From JBAZWE01 sp041658605 (GTDB lineage: Bacteria; Actinomycetota; Thermoleophilia; BMS3ABIN01), in NCBI GenBank assembly GCA_041658605.1, contig JBAZZU010000006.1:16530-80529 (forward strand): a DNA stretch of 64,000 nt, in the 5' to 3' direction. Below are positions 17,678-26,268 of the stretch, piece after piece (positions within the stretch are counted from its first letter, which is position 1; every line of letters starts with the position of its first letter). Position numbers and translations under genes: made by a program. The notes below the pieces were generated by a model, which ran no database searches, had not been told where the DNA came from, and saw nothing but the letters and a program-made list of their open reading frames with translations.

Positions 17678-20206
17678 TTAAAGGTCGTCATCACCGGGTG
17701 AAATGAACGGTTCACTGTTTCCGTATACCGGCGCGGAGTCATGTCTGACCGGCGGTTCGACATGGACCAGCTCTTCATCATCCGCTGACGCACTTCCTGA
17801 TCGCGGGGAATCTCTCAGTATCCTCTCCAGGTCTTCCTCGCCGATGAGGACACGTCTCGGCTTGCTGCCCTCATAACCACTGATGACGCCCCTCTTCTCA
17901 AGCATGTCGATCAACCTGCCGGCGCGCGTATAACCGACGCGAAGCCGGCGCTGCAGGAATGACACCGACGCTGTGCCTGTGGTCACGACCAGTGTCATGG
18001 CTTCCGGCAACAAGTCGTCTTCGTCCGCAAGCAGCCTCCCGTCATCGTCGCCGTCCTTCCCTTCCAGCAGCTCGAAGCGGAAATCGGGTGATTTCTGGCT
18101 CTTGCAGCGATCCGTCAGCATCTGGATCTCTTCCTCGGAGATATACGCGCCCTGCACCCTCTTCAGCTGCGATGAACCCAGTGGACGGAAGAGCATGTCT
18201 CCCTGGCCCAGCAGGCTCTCAGCCCCGGTGATATCAAGTATGACCCTTGAATCAACCTGAGAGGCTACGGCGAATGCGATGCGCGAGGGCACGTTGGCCT
18301 TGATCATGCCGGTGATCACGTCAACCGACGGACGCTGTGTCGCAAGCACGAGGTGTATGCCGACCGCCCTCGATTTCTGGGCCAGCCGGATGATGGCGTC
18401 CTCGACCTCGGTCGGCGATACCATCATCAGGTCCGCCAGCTCATCAACCACGAGCAATATATACGGCAGTGGTTTCTGGTCACGGCGAACCCTGATCTTG
18501 TTGAGTTCATCCAGATGCTTGGCCTTGGCAAGCGACATCTGGCTGTATCTTGATTCCATCTCGGCGACGAGGTTGGCGAGAACGTTGGCTGCTTCCTTCA
18601 TTATCGTTACGACCGGCGTCAGCAGGTGCGGAATGCCCTCGAAGTGGTTCAGTTCCACACGCTTCGGATCGATGAGGATCATGCGTACGTCATCCGGTGA
18701 ACTGCGAAGCAGCACGGATGAGACCATGCAGTTTATGCAGCCGCTCTTGCCGGACCCGGTCGTTCCCGCCACCAGCAGGTGCGGCATCTGGGCAAGATCG
18801 GCAAAGACCGGCTTGCCTGCTATGTCCTTGCCGAGCCAGACCATCAAAGGCCCCGAGCTTGCCGGGAAACCGCGGTAGATATCGCCCAGGGTGACCATGT
18901 TCGGACTGCTGTTGGGAACTTCTACGCCCACGGCCGCCTTGCCCGGGATGGGAGCGAGAATCCTTATATCGGTCGTCGCCAGCGCCATCGCGATATCGTT
19001 TTTCAGCGCAGTGACTTTCTTTACCTGGATACCCGGAGCCAGCTGAAGCTCGTATCGGGTGACCCTCGGGCCTGATACCGTGCCGACCATCTTTGCGTCG
19101 ATTCGAAAACTTGCGAGGGTCTCAACCAGCACCCTGCTTACCCTGTCGATATTGCCCGCGCCCCCCTCGATAATCTCATCACTCTTTCTGAGAAGGTCGG
19201 GATTCGGAAGAATATATCCTTCATCAACATCGTTGCCGGTCTCGGGGAACAGCTCTTCCTGTACCGGCTCAGCCTCCGCTACAGCCTGGCCTTCATCAAA
19301 ATCCTGCGCCTTTTCAGTGCCGGAAGATACTGGATTATCGACAAGCGCCAGAGCCGGCTTGCCATTGAATAGGTCGGGAAAAGTCTCAGCACCATCAAGC
19401 GGAGCGGCATCGGTCTTAACGCCCGCAAGACTTCCTTCTGTAGCTATCCGTTCGGTTGCCACGCCTGAGTCCACTCCAAATGGTGCTGAAACGCCGGCGC
19501 CAGCGGCCTGCGCGGGAACCATCCCGTCCGCAGCCTGGACTTTTCGCTCAATCAGATTATGGCCAAGCTGCCTGGTACCGCGATGGGCGCTTGCCGCGGC
19601 TCTTCCTGCGCGTTTCCCCGACGCCAGCAATACTGCCCTCACCGATGCGCCTGTTATGAGGAATGTGGAAGCGAGAAGGAGGAATATGACCGCCACGGTG
19701 CTGCCTGCATCTCCCAGCAGCGATCCCGTCAGCCAGTAAAGAGCGTCACCGGTGATGCCGCCATGTTCAGAAAAATATTCGCTGCGGAAATAACCATCAT
19801 GGGCCGGATCGGTACCGAGAACCGAAAATGTGTTGGCGCCAGTGATGAGGAACAGCGCCACTGTCAGCAGACCGGTACCGACCTGGAACCCACGGGGGCC
19901 TCGGGGAATCTCGGGAAAAATAAGAAACGCCCCGCCCAGTATCAGTGCTGGCGGAGCCAGGACAGCCAGCGCACCGAACAGGTAACTCAATGCCGATTCG
20001 GCAGCCGCGCCCAACAGGCCGCCAGACCAGCCCAGGTAGATAACCATAGCCATGAAAACCCCGATGGCCACAATTGCCAAACCACCGAGTTCACGCAGGT
20101 GGCGCAGGTCACGCTTCCCGCCGGAGCTCGACTTTTTCCTTTTCGACGCCGCGCTTTTTCTGCCGCCCTTTTTTGTCTTTCGTGTTGCCATGCGGCTTCC
20201 CTTCAT
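17678..20206 (-). CDS. ftsK: DNA translocase FtsK/SpoIIIE
   Basis: 842 residues; the real start may be MATRKTK five codons in. A basic Lys/Ser-rich N-terminus, four to five membrane helices (about 38-190), a low-complexity linker, then the motor: GTTGSGKSGCIN Walker A (about 500), LLVVDELADLM Walker B, and LATQRPSVDVITGMIKANVPSRIAFAV. The C-terminal gamma winged helix (SVSFLQRRLRVGYTRAGRLIDMLE) reads the orienting DNA sequences. It pumps chromosome ends through the septum. It starts 5 bp after the RNase J stop, so they are co-transcribed. Confidence 0.96.
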   Translation of the reverse strand: MKGSRMATRKTKKGGRKSAASKRKKSSSGGKRDLRHLRELGGLAIVAIGVFMAMVIYLGWSGGLLGAAAESALSYLFGALAVLAPPALILGGAFLIFPEIPRGPRGFQVGTGLLTVALFLITGANTFSVLGTDPAHDGYFRSEYFSEHGGITGDALYWLTGSLLGDAGSTVAVIFLLLASTFLITGASVRAVLLASGKRAGRAAASAHRGTRQLGHNLIERKVQAADGMVPAQAAGAGVSAPFGVDSGVATERIATEGSLAGVKTDAAPLDGAETFPDLFNGKPALALVDNPVSSGTEKAQDFDEGQAVAEAEPVQEELFPETGNDVDEGYILPNPDLLRKSDEIIEGGAGNIDRVSRVLVETLASFRIDAKMVGTVSGPRVTRYELQLAPGIQVKKVTALKNDIAMALATTDIRILAPIPGKAAVGVEVPNSSPNMVTLGDIYRGFPASSGPLMVWLGKDIAGKPVFADLAQMPHLLVAGTTGSGKSGCINCMVSSVLLRSSPDDVRMILIDPKRVELNHFEGIPHLLTPVVTIMKEAANVLANLVAEMESRYSQMSLAKAKHLDELNKIRVRRDQKPLPYILLVVDELADLMMVSPTEVEDAIIRLAQKSRAVGIHLVLATQRPSVDVITGMIKANVPSRIAFAVASQVDSRVILDITGAESLLGQGDMLFRPLGSSQLKRVQGAYISEEEIQMLTDRCKSQKSPDFRFELLEGKDGDDDGRLLADEDDLLPEAMTLVVTTGTASVSFLQRRLRVGYTRAGRLIDMLEKRGVISGYEGSKPRRVLIGEEDLERILRDSPRSGSASADDEELVHVEPPVRHDSAPVYGNSEPFISPGDDDL

Positions 20207-20211
20207 ACCTT

Positions 20212-21888
20212 TTAAACTTCCAGGATCACCGCCATGATCAGCGGCCGTTTTTTTGTCTTCTTATACAGGAACTTTGCGAGCTTGCTGTGTATATGTTCCT
20301 GCAGGATGCTGGCGTCGCTGATACCCTTGCTCGAACTGGCGATCAATGTTTCCTCCACCAGCCGCGTGACCTCCTTGAGGAGCGCGCGGCGATCCCCCAT
20401 GTAGACGAAACCCTTGGCGGTTATTTCGGGCTTCGATATCATCGAACCATCCTGCTCCCGGACGGGAGCCACCACGATGAAAGTACCGTCTCTCGACAGC
20501 TTCTGCCGGTCGCGCAGCGTTACATCCTTGATATCGCCGACGTCCAGTCCATCGACGAAAGTCATGCCTGCGTCGATCCTGTCCACTATCCTAACCTTGC
20601 CATCGGACACCTCGATGACATCGCCGTTAGAGGCCTTGATTATGTGTTTGCTGTCCATCCCCAGCTCCTCGGCCAGTTCGGCGTGAAAATGCAGATGGCG
20701 GTATTCACCGTGAATGGGCATGAAATATTTAGGATGGGTCTCATTGATCATCATTTTCAGCTCTTCCCGGGAAGCGTGGCCGGAAACGTGCACCGGGGCC
20801 ACCGATTCGTAAACGACCCTTACGCCTTTTTTAAAGAGACGGTTGATGACATTGTGGACGCCGACCTCATTGCCGGGCACCGGGCGGGCCGATAACACAA
20901 CTGTATCGCCCTCAGACAGGCTTACTTTCCTGTGGTCGCCGAACGCCATCCTTGTAAGCGCCGCCATCGGCTCTCCCTGGCTGCCGCTGGAGAGGATCAG
21001 GATCTTCGATGGCCTGTAGCTGTCGATATCACCGAGTTTTATCTCCATATCCTCGGGAATCGTCAGATATCCGAGATCCTTGGCGATCTGGACGTTCGTT
21101 ACCATGGAGCGTCCGATGACGACCATTTTGCGGCGATGCCGCCGCGCAGCATTTACGATCTGCTGAATCCGGTGGATATGGGAAGCAAACGATGCGGCGA
21201 TAACACGGCCGGTCGCATTGGCAAAAATATTGTCGAGGGCGGCTCCCACGGACCTTTCCGTGCCCGTGATCCCGTCGACTTCGGCGTTTGTGCTGTCTGA
21301 CAGGAGCAGCAGGATGCCTTCCCTGCCCAGATCACCGAACTTGCTTAAGTCCGTGCGGCGCTTATCAATCGGGTTAGAATCAAGCTTGAAATCACCCGTA
21401 TGCACAATCGTCCCAACTGGCGTTTTGACAGCGATGGCTACACCATCAGGAATACTGTGGGCAACACTGATGAAGTCGCAGAGGAAGGGCCCGATCTGTT
21501 CGGGCTCGTTCTCGACGATCTCCCGCAGGTCTGACTCTTCCAGCAGGCCATGCTCCTCCAGCTTCTTGCGCACCAGCCCGAGGGTCAGACGTGTTCCGTA
21601 TACCGGTACATTCATCTGGCGCAGAAGAAAAGGCAGGGCTCCGACGTGATCCTCGTGACCATGTGTAAGCACTACAGCTTCAATCTGGTCGACGCGCTCG
21701 CGCAGAAACTGGAAATCAGGGATGATCAGGTCGATTCCCAGCAGCTCGTCGCGCGGGAACATAAGACCCGCATCGATTACGAGCAGACGCCCGCGATATT
21801 CCATCACCATCATGTTCTTGCCGATCTCTCCCAGACCGCCAAGAGGAATAATTTTAAGTTTTGGTTTCTCTATTTCGCTCAACTCCAT
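20212..21888 (-). CDS. rnj: Ribonuclease J
   Basis: 558 residues. Metallo-beta-lactamase/beta-CASP 5'-exonuclease and endonuclease. The metal site HGHEDHVG appears in VVLTHGHEDHVGALPFLL (about residue 75), with IVHTGDFKLDSNP, SDSTNAEVDG, and the beta-CASP HVSGHASREELKMMI. The C-terminal domain ends in KTKKRPLIMAVILEV. Together with RNase Y it provides RNA processing and decay. Confidence 0.96.
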   Translation of the reverse strand: MELSEIEKPKLKIIPLGGLGEIGKNMMVMEYRGRLLVIDAGLMFPRDELLGIDLIIPDFQFLRERVDQIEAVVLTHGHEDHVGALPFLLRQMNVPVYGTRLTLGLVRKKLEEHGLLEESDLREIVENEPEQIGPFLCDFISVAHSIPDGVAIAVKTPVGTIVHTGDFKLDSNPIDKRRTDLSKFGDLGREGILLLLSDSTNAEVDGITGTERSVGAALDNIFANATGRVIAASFASHIHRIQQIVNAARRHRRKMVVIGRSMVTNVQIAKDLGYLTIPEDMEIKLGDIDSYRPSKILILSSGSQGEPMAALTRMAFGDHRKVSLSEGDTVVLSARPVPGNEVGVHNVINRLFKKGVRVVYESVAPVHVSGHASREELKMMINETHPKYFMPIHGEYRHLHFHAELAEELGMDSKHIIKASNGDVIEVSDGKVRIVDRIDAGMTFVDGLDVGDIKDVTLRDRQKLSRDGTFIVVAPVREQDGSMISKPEITAKGFVYMGDRRALLKEVTRLVEETLIASSSKGISDASILQEHIHSKLAKFLYKKTKKRPLIMAVILEV

Positions 21889-22037
21889 TTTAGTTATTGG
21901 GATGTGTTTTATTGCAGCATTGAATATCTGCCCGGCTTCATGACTTTATTAACAGACAGATATAATTGTTTTGATTAGTAGATTTTCGCTTCCAACGGGG
22001 TTATTCCTGCCCTGAAGCATGTGGCGCCATGCGGACC

Positions 22038-22928
22038 CTATGCCCGCTGACGTGCGAGGTCGAGCTGCTCCAGTGTCCGCCTTATGACCGATTCTTCGGC
22101 CTTTGTGGCGGATACCAGCGGCAGGCGCAGCCCGCCGACTTCATGGCCGAGCATGTTGAGCGCCGCCTTTATCGGAATGGGATTGGTCGCGATAAAGATC
22201 GCCTCGTAAAGGGGCGCCAGTGATTCGTCGACAGCCCTGGCGTCCTCGATATTGCCGCTCCTGTAGAGCTCGACCATCTTCTTCATCTGCGGCCCGGCCA
22301 GATGCGAGGCTACGCATATACCGCCCCAGCCGCCAAACTCCAGCAGTGGAAAGAGCATGTCATCATTTCCCGCATAAATACCCATATCGCAGATCTCGGT
22401 GAGCCGTCGTGTCTGCTCCAGGTCGGGATTTGCCTGCTTGACGGCGACGATGTTATCGACCTCGTTGAGCTCTGCAAGGGTCTCCGGCTCTATATTTGTC
22501 ACGCAGCGTCCGGGGATGTTATAGAGGATGACCGGCTTGTCCGTAACGGCGGCGATAGCCTTGAAGTGGGCCACGACCCCGGCTACCGGCGGCTTGTTGT
22601 AATAAGGAGTCACGGCAAGGATTCCGTCAACATCCACACCGGTCGCTCTTTTGGTGAGTTCAACGCTGTGCGCGGTGTCATTGGAGCCTGTCCCGGCGAT
22701 GATGGTCGCGCGGTCGCCTACAGCATCTTTCACCACGCGAAAGAGTTCAACCTTCTCGTCGTCGGTCAGGGTGGGTGATTCACCGGTAGTACCGCTGACG
22801 ACCAGCCCGTCAGAGCCGTTGTCGACCAGGAAAGCGGCCAGTCGCGCCGTTCCTTCATAATTGACCGACCCGTCCTCGTGAAGGGCGGTAGCCATGGCGG
22901 TTAATATGTCTCCGAGTGAGCGGTTCAT
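22038..22928 (-). CDS. dapA: 4-hydroxy-tetrahydrodipicolinate synthase
   Basis: A 296-residue TIM barrel that condenses pyruvate with aspartate semialdehyde. GTTGESPTL (about 45-53) provides the Thr-Thr pair; YNIPGRC (about 135) holds the catalytic tyrosine; the Schiff-base lysine is in NIVAVKQANPD. First committed step to diaminopimelate and lysine; dapB lies 100 bp upstream in the same direction. Confidence 0.95.
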   Translation of the reverse strand: MNRSLGDILTAMATALHEDGSVNYEGTARLAAFLVDNGSDGLVVSGTTGESPTLTDDEKVELFRVVKDAVGDRATIIAGTGSNDTAHSVELTKRATGVDVDGILAVTPYYNKPPVAGVVAHFKAIAAVTDKPVILYNIPGRCVTNIEPETLAELNEVDNIVAVKQANPDLEQTRRLTEICDMGIYAGNDDMLFPLLEFGGWGGICVASHLAGPQMKKMVELYRSGNIEDARAVDESLAPLYEAIFIATNPIPIKAALNMLGHEVGGLRLPLVSATKAEESVIRRTLEQLDLARQRA

Positions 22929-23027
22929 CTTCTCCTGAATCTTTCTGTGCAGGCTTTTCCGCCTGCGTTCTTTATTTCCAGGCAGACAATAGCCTGTCTT
23001 TGTTTCTGAACAGGTATTATTTCAGAT

Positions 23028-23810
23028 TTACATTACCTTCTCCAGCCCTACCGCGATACCGTCCAGATCAGCGACCCGGCGCACCGCCAGAACGACCCCG
23101 GGCATAAAGGACTCCCGTGATATGGAATCGTGGCGCACGCTCAGCGTCTGTCCCTGGCCTCCGAAGATGACCTCCTGGTGGGCAACCAGCCCGGGGAGCC
23201 TGACGCTGTGTATCGGGATACCGCCCTGGTGAAAACCGCGAGCAGCATTTCCTTCGGGACCCGCTGGCGACGGAGCTCCTGATTCAAACTCCCGCGCGAT
23301 CAGATCCGCCGTTCTCAGCGCCGTCCCGGATGGCGCGTCCAGTTTCTGGTCGTGGTGAAGCTCGATGATCTCACATGATGGCATGTGCCGGGCGATCATG
23401 CGTGACACTTCCATCATCAGTACCGCGCCGATGGCGAAATTCGGAGCAATCAGGCAGTTTGCGCCGCTGGAGCGCGCCTGTGATTCGATCTCGAGCAGCT
23501 GTTCCTCTCCCAGCCCCGTGGTCCCGACCACGCAATGAATCTCAGCCTTCAGACATGCGATAACGTTTGTCAGCACCGCGTCGGGAATGGTGAAATCGAC
23601 GGCAACGTCAGCCTTCACCTGCTCCAGGCACACGGAAAGGGATGAAAATCCCGGAATACCGGTTGCGCCTGGATCGCCATGCGACCCTTCCTTGTTAAAC
23701 GCCGGATCAATCATGGCGACGAGCTCCAGATCTTCCTCGGCCAGTACGGCGTCACAGACAGTCCGCCCCATCCTGCCCAGGGCCCCGTTGACAATTACCC
23801 GGATCATCAA
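23028..23810 (-). CDS. dapB: 4-hydroxy-tetrahydrodipicolinate reductase
   Basis: 260 residues. The N-terminal nucleotide fold opens with VNGALGRMGRTVCDAV. GTTGLGEEQL and the active-site string ELHHDQKLDAPSGTAL are intact. It reduces the product of DapA. Having dapA and dapB adjacent, dapB promoter-proximal, suggests a small operon feeding diaminopimelate-type peptidoglycan, consistent with the L,D-transpeptidase elsewhere in the window. Confidence 0.95.
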   Translation of the reverse strand: MMIRVIVNGALGRMGRTVCDAVLAEEDLELVAMIDPAFNKEGSHGDPGATGIPGFSSLSVCLEQVKADVAVDFTIPDAVLTNVIACLKAEIHCVVGTTGLGEEQLLEIESQARSSGANCLIAPNFAIGAVLMMEVSRMIARHMPSCEIIELHHDQKLDAPSGTALRTADLIAREFESGAPSPAGPEGNAARGFHQGGIPIHSVRLPGLVAHQEVIFGGQGQTLSVRHDSISRESFMPGVVLAVRRVADLDGIAVGLEKVM

Positions 23811-23836
23811 GCCTCCCAGTTAATATTCATCTTATT

Positions 23837-24829
23837 TTATACCCTTCTTTGCACTGTCATCTCGGCGATCAGCCGCAGCGGGTCGATATCGATCTCGTCG
23901 CTGACCGTTTCAAGAACGGCGGCCGCCTCTTCGACGTACTCGCGGGCTTTTTCCCGTGCCTTCTCAAGACCACCCGACTCCCTGACTTTCATGACGATGG
24001 CGTCGATCCGTTCCCCGGTGAGCTTTCCATCAAACATCATAGCCAGCGAAGGATCAAGTTCCAGAGCCATTATAAGGGGCAGCGTCACTGTCCCGTCGCG
24101 CAGGTCGGTACCGATGCTCTTTCCGGTATCCGAAACCTCCCCGGTAAAATCGAGAATGTCGTCGGATATCTGAAAAGACAATCCGATGCAGTGTCCGAAC
24201 CTCCCCAGGGCCTTCTGCGTCGCCCCGGAACATCCCGAAAGTAATGCGCCAAGCTGGCACGCGGCGGAAAAAAGTCCGGAAGTCTTCAGCCGGCAGCGTA
24301 TCTCGTAAGCGTCGTGGGAAAGGCCTGTATCGTGTGCCTGCTCCATCTGGACCAGTTCTCCAAGACTTAAGTCAAGGCTCACCGCGGTCAGCAGGGAAAC
24401 CGCACGGTCTGAACCAGCGCCGGCCAGCACGGCAAAGGCGCGGGAAAAAAGATAGTCGCCCGCGGCCATGCTTACGGATGGCCCATAACCGGCCACCAGC
24501 GTCGGGTGTCCCCTTCTGAGTTTCGCGTCATCGAGCACGTCATCGTGAACCAGGGTCGCCATGTGGATCAGCTCCACGGCGACTCCGGCCGCGATCTGGG
24601 CCTTGTTTATACCAGTTAATTTTTTTGTGGTTAAAAGTACCAGCAGCGGCCGCAAGCGTTTGCCGCCGGCCGCAAGCGTCATTGAACATGCCTCGCCCAG
24701 CGTTGCCCCGGGAGCCTCCGTGGCCTCGGCAAGATGCTGCTCGCATTCAGCCATGTACCCTGAAACATTCGCCCAGCAGCTGGACTTGAACTGCTCGAGT
24801 GCGGTCGGTGTTCCATCGCCGCCGTTCAC
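23837..24829 (-). CDS. All-trans polyprenyl diphosphate synthase
   Basis: A 330-residue class I isoprenoid chain elongase. The first aspartate-rich motif is LVHDDVLDDA (about 98-107) and the second is QISDDILDFTG; GGKRLRP near residue 55 is also conserved. Chain length cannot be set by eye; in this neighbourhood (methyltransferase and UbiX) it likely makes the menaquinone tail (HepT/IspB role). Its ATG overlaps the stop of the methyltransferase gene by 4 bp. Confidence 0.92.
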   Translation of the reverse strand: MNGGDGTPTALEQFKSSCWANVSGYMAECEQHLAEATEAPGATLGEACSMTLAAGGKRLRPLLVLLTTKKLTGINKAQIAAGVAVELIHMATLVHDDVLDDAKLRRGHPTLVAGYGPSVSMAAGDYLFSRAFAVLAGAGSDRAVSLLTAVSLDLSLGELVQMEQAHDTGLSHDAYEIRCRLKTSGLFSAACQLGALLSGCSGATQKALGRFGHCIGLSFQISDDILDFTGEVSDTGKSIGTDLRDGTVTLPLIMALELDPSLAMMFDGKLTGERIDAIVMKVRESGGLEKAREKAREYVEEAAAVLETVSDEIDIDPLRLIAEMTVQRRV

Positions 24830-25557
24830 TTTACCGTCCCCGAATGAAGGGCGATGATGCTGCCCGCAAGCAATCGGTAACTGACATCCACCATCCCGGC
24901 TTCTTCCATGATGCCTGCCAGCTGCGGCGCCGGCGGAAAACGCTTGACCGACATCGGCAGATACGAATAGGCTGAGCCGTCGCGGTAAAAGATCCTGCCG
25001 ATGGCCGGCACCATCCGATCGAACCAGAGCCCGAAGAAACTCTTGAATGGTTGCCGTGAAGGCTGGGTGATCTCAAGGCAGATAACCACGCCTCCGGGTC
25101 TGACAACCCGCGCCATCTCCCGGAATACCCCGAGGATATCTTCGATATTGCGTACTCCGAAACCGACAGTCGCCGCGTCGAAGCTGCCGTCCTCGAATTC
25201 TATCTTCGTAGCATCCCCCCAGCGAAAATCGACGGGTTTGCCGTTGCGCCGCGCTTTTCCAAGCGCGACTTCCAGCATACGGCGGCTGAAATCGATGCCG
25301 GTGACCGAACCCAGGGGACCAACCGAATCCATAAGGGCGAAAGCAAAATCACCGGTTCCACAGCAGACGTCAAGCGCGCGCCCCCCTTCTTTCAATCCGG
25401 CGGCCTCGACCCCCAGCTGCCGCCAGCGATAATGCATGCCGCATGTCATGACGGTATTAACGAGGTCATAACGGCCAGCGATCGACCCGAACATGGCCCT
25501 GATACGTCCAGCTTCCGGATGAGCGATCGTCGTCTGTATCTCAGGTTCGGTTTTCAG
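24826..25557 (-). CDS. menG: UbiE/MenG-type quinone C-methyltransferase
   Basis: A class I SAM methyltransferase that finishes menaquinone from the demethyl form. FGSIAGRYDLVNTVMTCGMHYRWR, ALDVCCGTGDFAF (SAM motif I), GIDFSRRML and VGFGVRNIED are diagnostic. The start is unusual: no ATG occurs before the fold. GGGAGG followed six bases later by CTG at 25557 gives the best ribosome fit; TTG starts at 25596 or 25632 are alternatives and would overlap ubiX by up to 92 bp. I used the CTG. Confidence 0.88.
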   Translation of the reverse strand: MKTEPEIQTTIAHPEAGRIRAMFGSIAGRYDLVNTVMTCGMHYRWRQLGVEAAGLKEGGRALDVCCGTGDFAFALMDSVGPLGSVTGIDFSRRMLEVALGKARRNGKPVDFRWGDATKIEFEDGSFDAATVGFGVRNIEDILGVFREMARVVRPGGVVICLEITQPSRQPFKSFFGLWFDRMVPAIGRIFYRDGSAYSYLPMSVKRFPPAPQLAGIMEEAGMVDVSYRLLAGSIIALHSGTVK

Positions 25558-26173
25558 GCTTGCCCTCCCAGCGTTCGAACAGTTCGTTCCTGACTCCAAG
25601 CAGATCCAGAACCTTGCCCACCACAAAATCAACCATGTCGTCTATGCTTTTCGGATGATTGTAGAAAGCCGGCATCGCCGGCACGATCTCCGCGCCGGCG
25701 CGCCTGAGCGTCAACAAGTTGCGCAGGTGTATCTCGCTGAGCGGAGTCTCCCGGGGAACGAGTATCAACGGCCTGGATTCCTTCAGCATCACGTCGGCTA
25801 CGCGATGGATAAGATTTCTGGTAATACCCGCGGCTATGCCCGCGGCGGTCGACATCGAACATGGACAGACAATGGCGGCGTCACCAAGCGAACTGCCGCT
25901 GGCAAAGGCTTCGCCCATGCTCCCGGGTGATACGAGGCGTATCGACCCCTCATCGACGCCGCTTGCCGCGAGAAATGATTCGATGACCGCTTCACGGGAG
26001 GCTTCCTGCAGGCCGGGCGCCCCTGACTGGTCCTCAAATCGTATGACTTCCACGGCGCCATCGGAGATGCAAGCCGTCACGTCATGTCCGGCTTCTTCAA
26101 GGGCATTTAGCAGACGCCCGCCGTAGACTGATCCGCTGGCGCCGCTTATTCCAACAAAAATCTTCATAGACAA
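25541..26173 (-). CDS. ubiX: Flavin prenyltransferase UbiX
   Basis: 210 residues. Makes prenylated FMN, the cofactor of UbiD-type decarboxylases. GISGASGSVYGGRLLNAL at the N-terminus, the phosphate-binding VCPCSMSTAAGIAAGI, and the C-terminal LTLRRAGAEIVPAMPAFYNHPKS are typical. No ubiD is in the window. It heads the set ubiX-menG-polyprenyl synthase. Confidence 0.94.
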   Translation of the reverse strand: MSMKIFVGISGASGSVYGGRLLNALEEAGHDVTACISDGAVEVIRFEDQSGAPGLQEASREAVIESFLAASGVDEGSIRLVSPGSMGEAFASGSSLGDAAIVCPCSMSTAAGIAAGITRNLIHRVADVMLKESRPLILVPRETPLSEIHLRNLLTLRRAGAEIVPAMPAFYNHPKSIDDMVDFVVGKVLDLLGVRNELFERWEGKPENRT

Positions 26174-26268
26174 TAAAGTCTAACGGAGGCACCAGACAAT
26201 TGAAAGAAAGACTCCCTTTCCCGCGCCGGCCGGCTATGTCCATCCGGATGACCCGATGCACAGGAGCG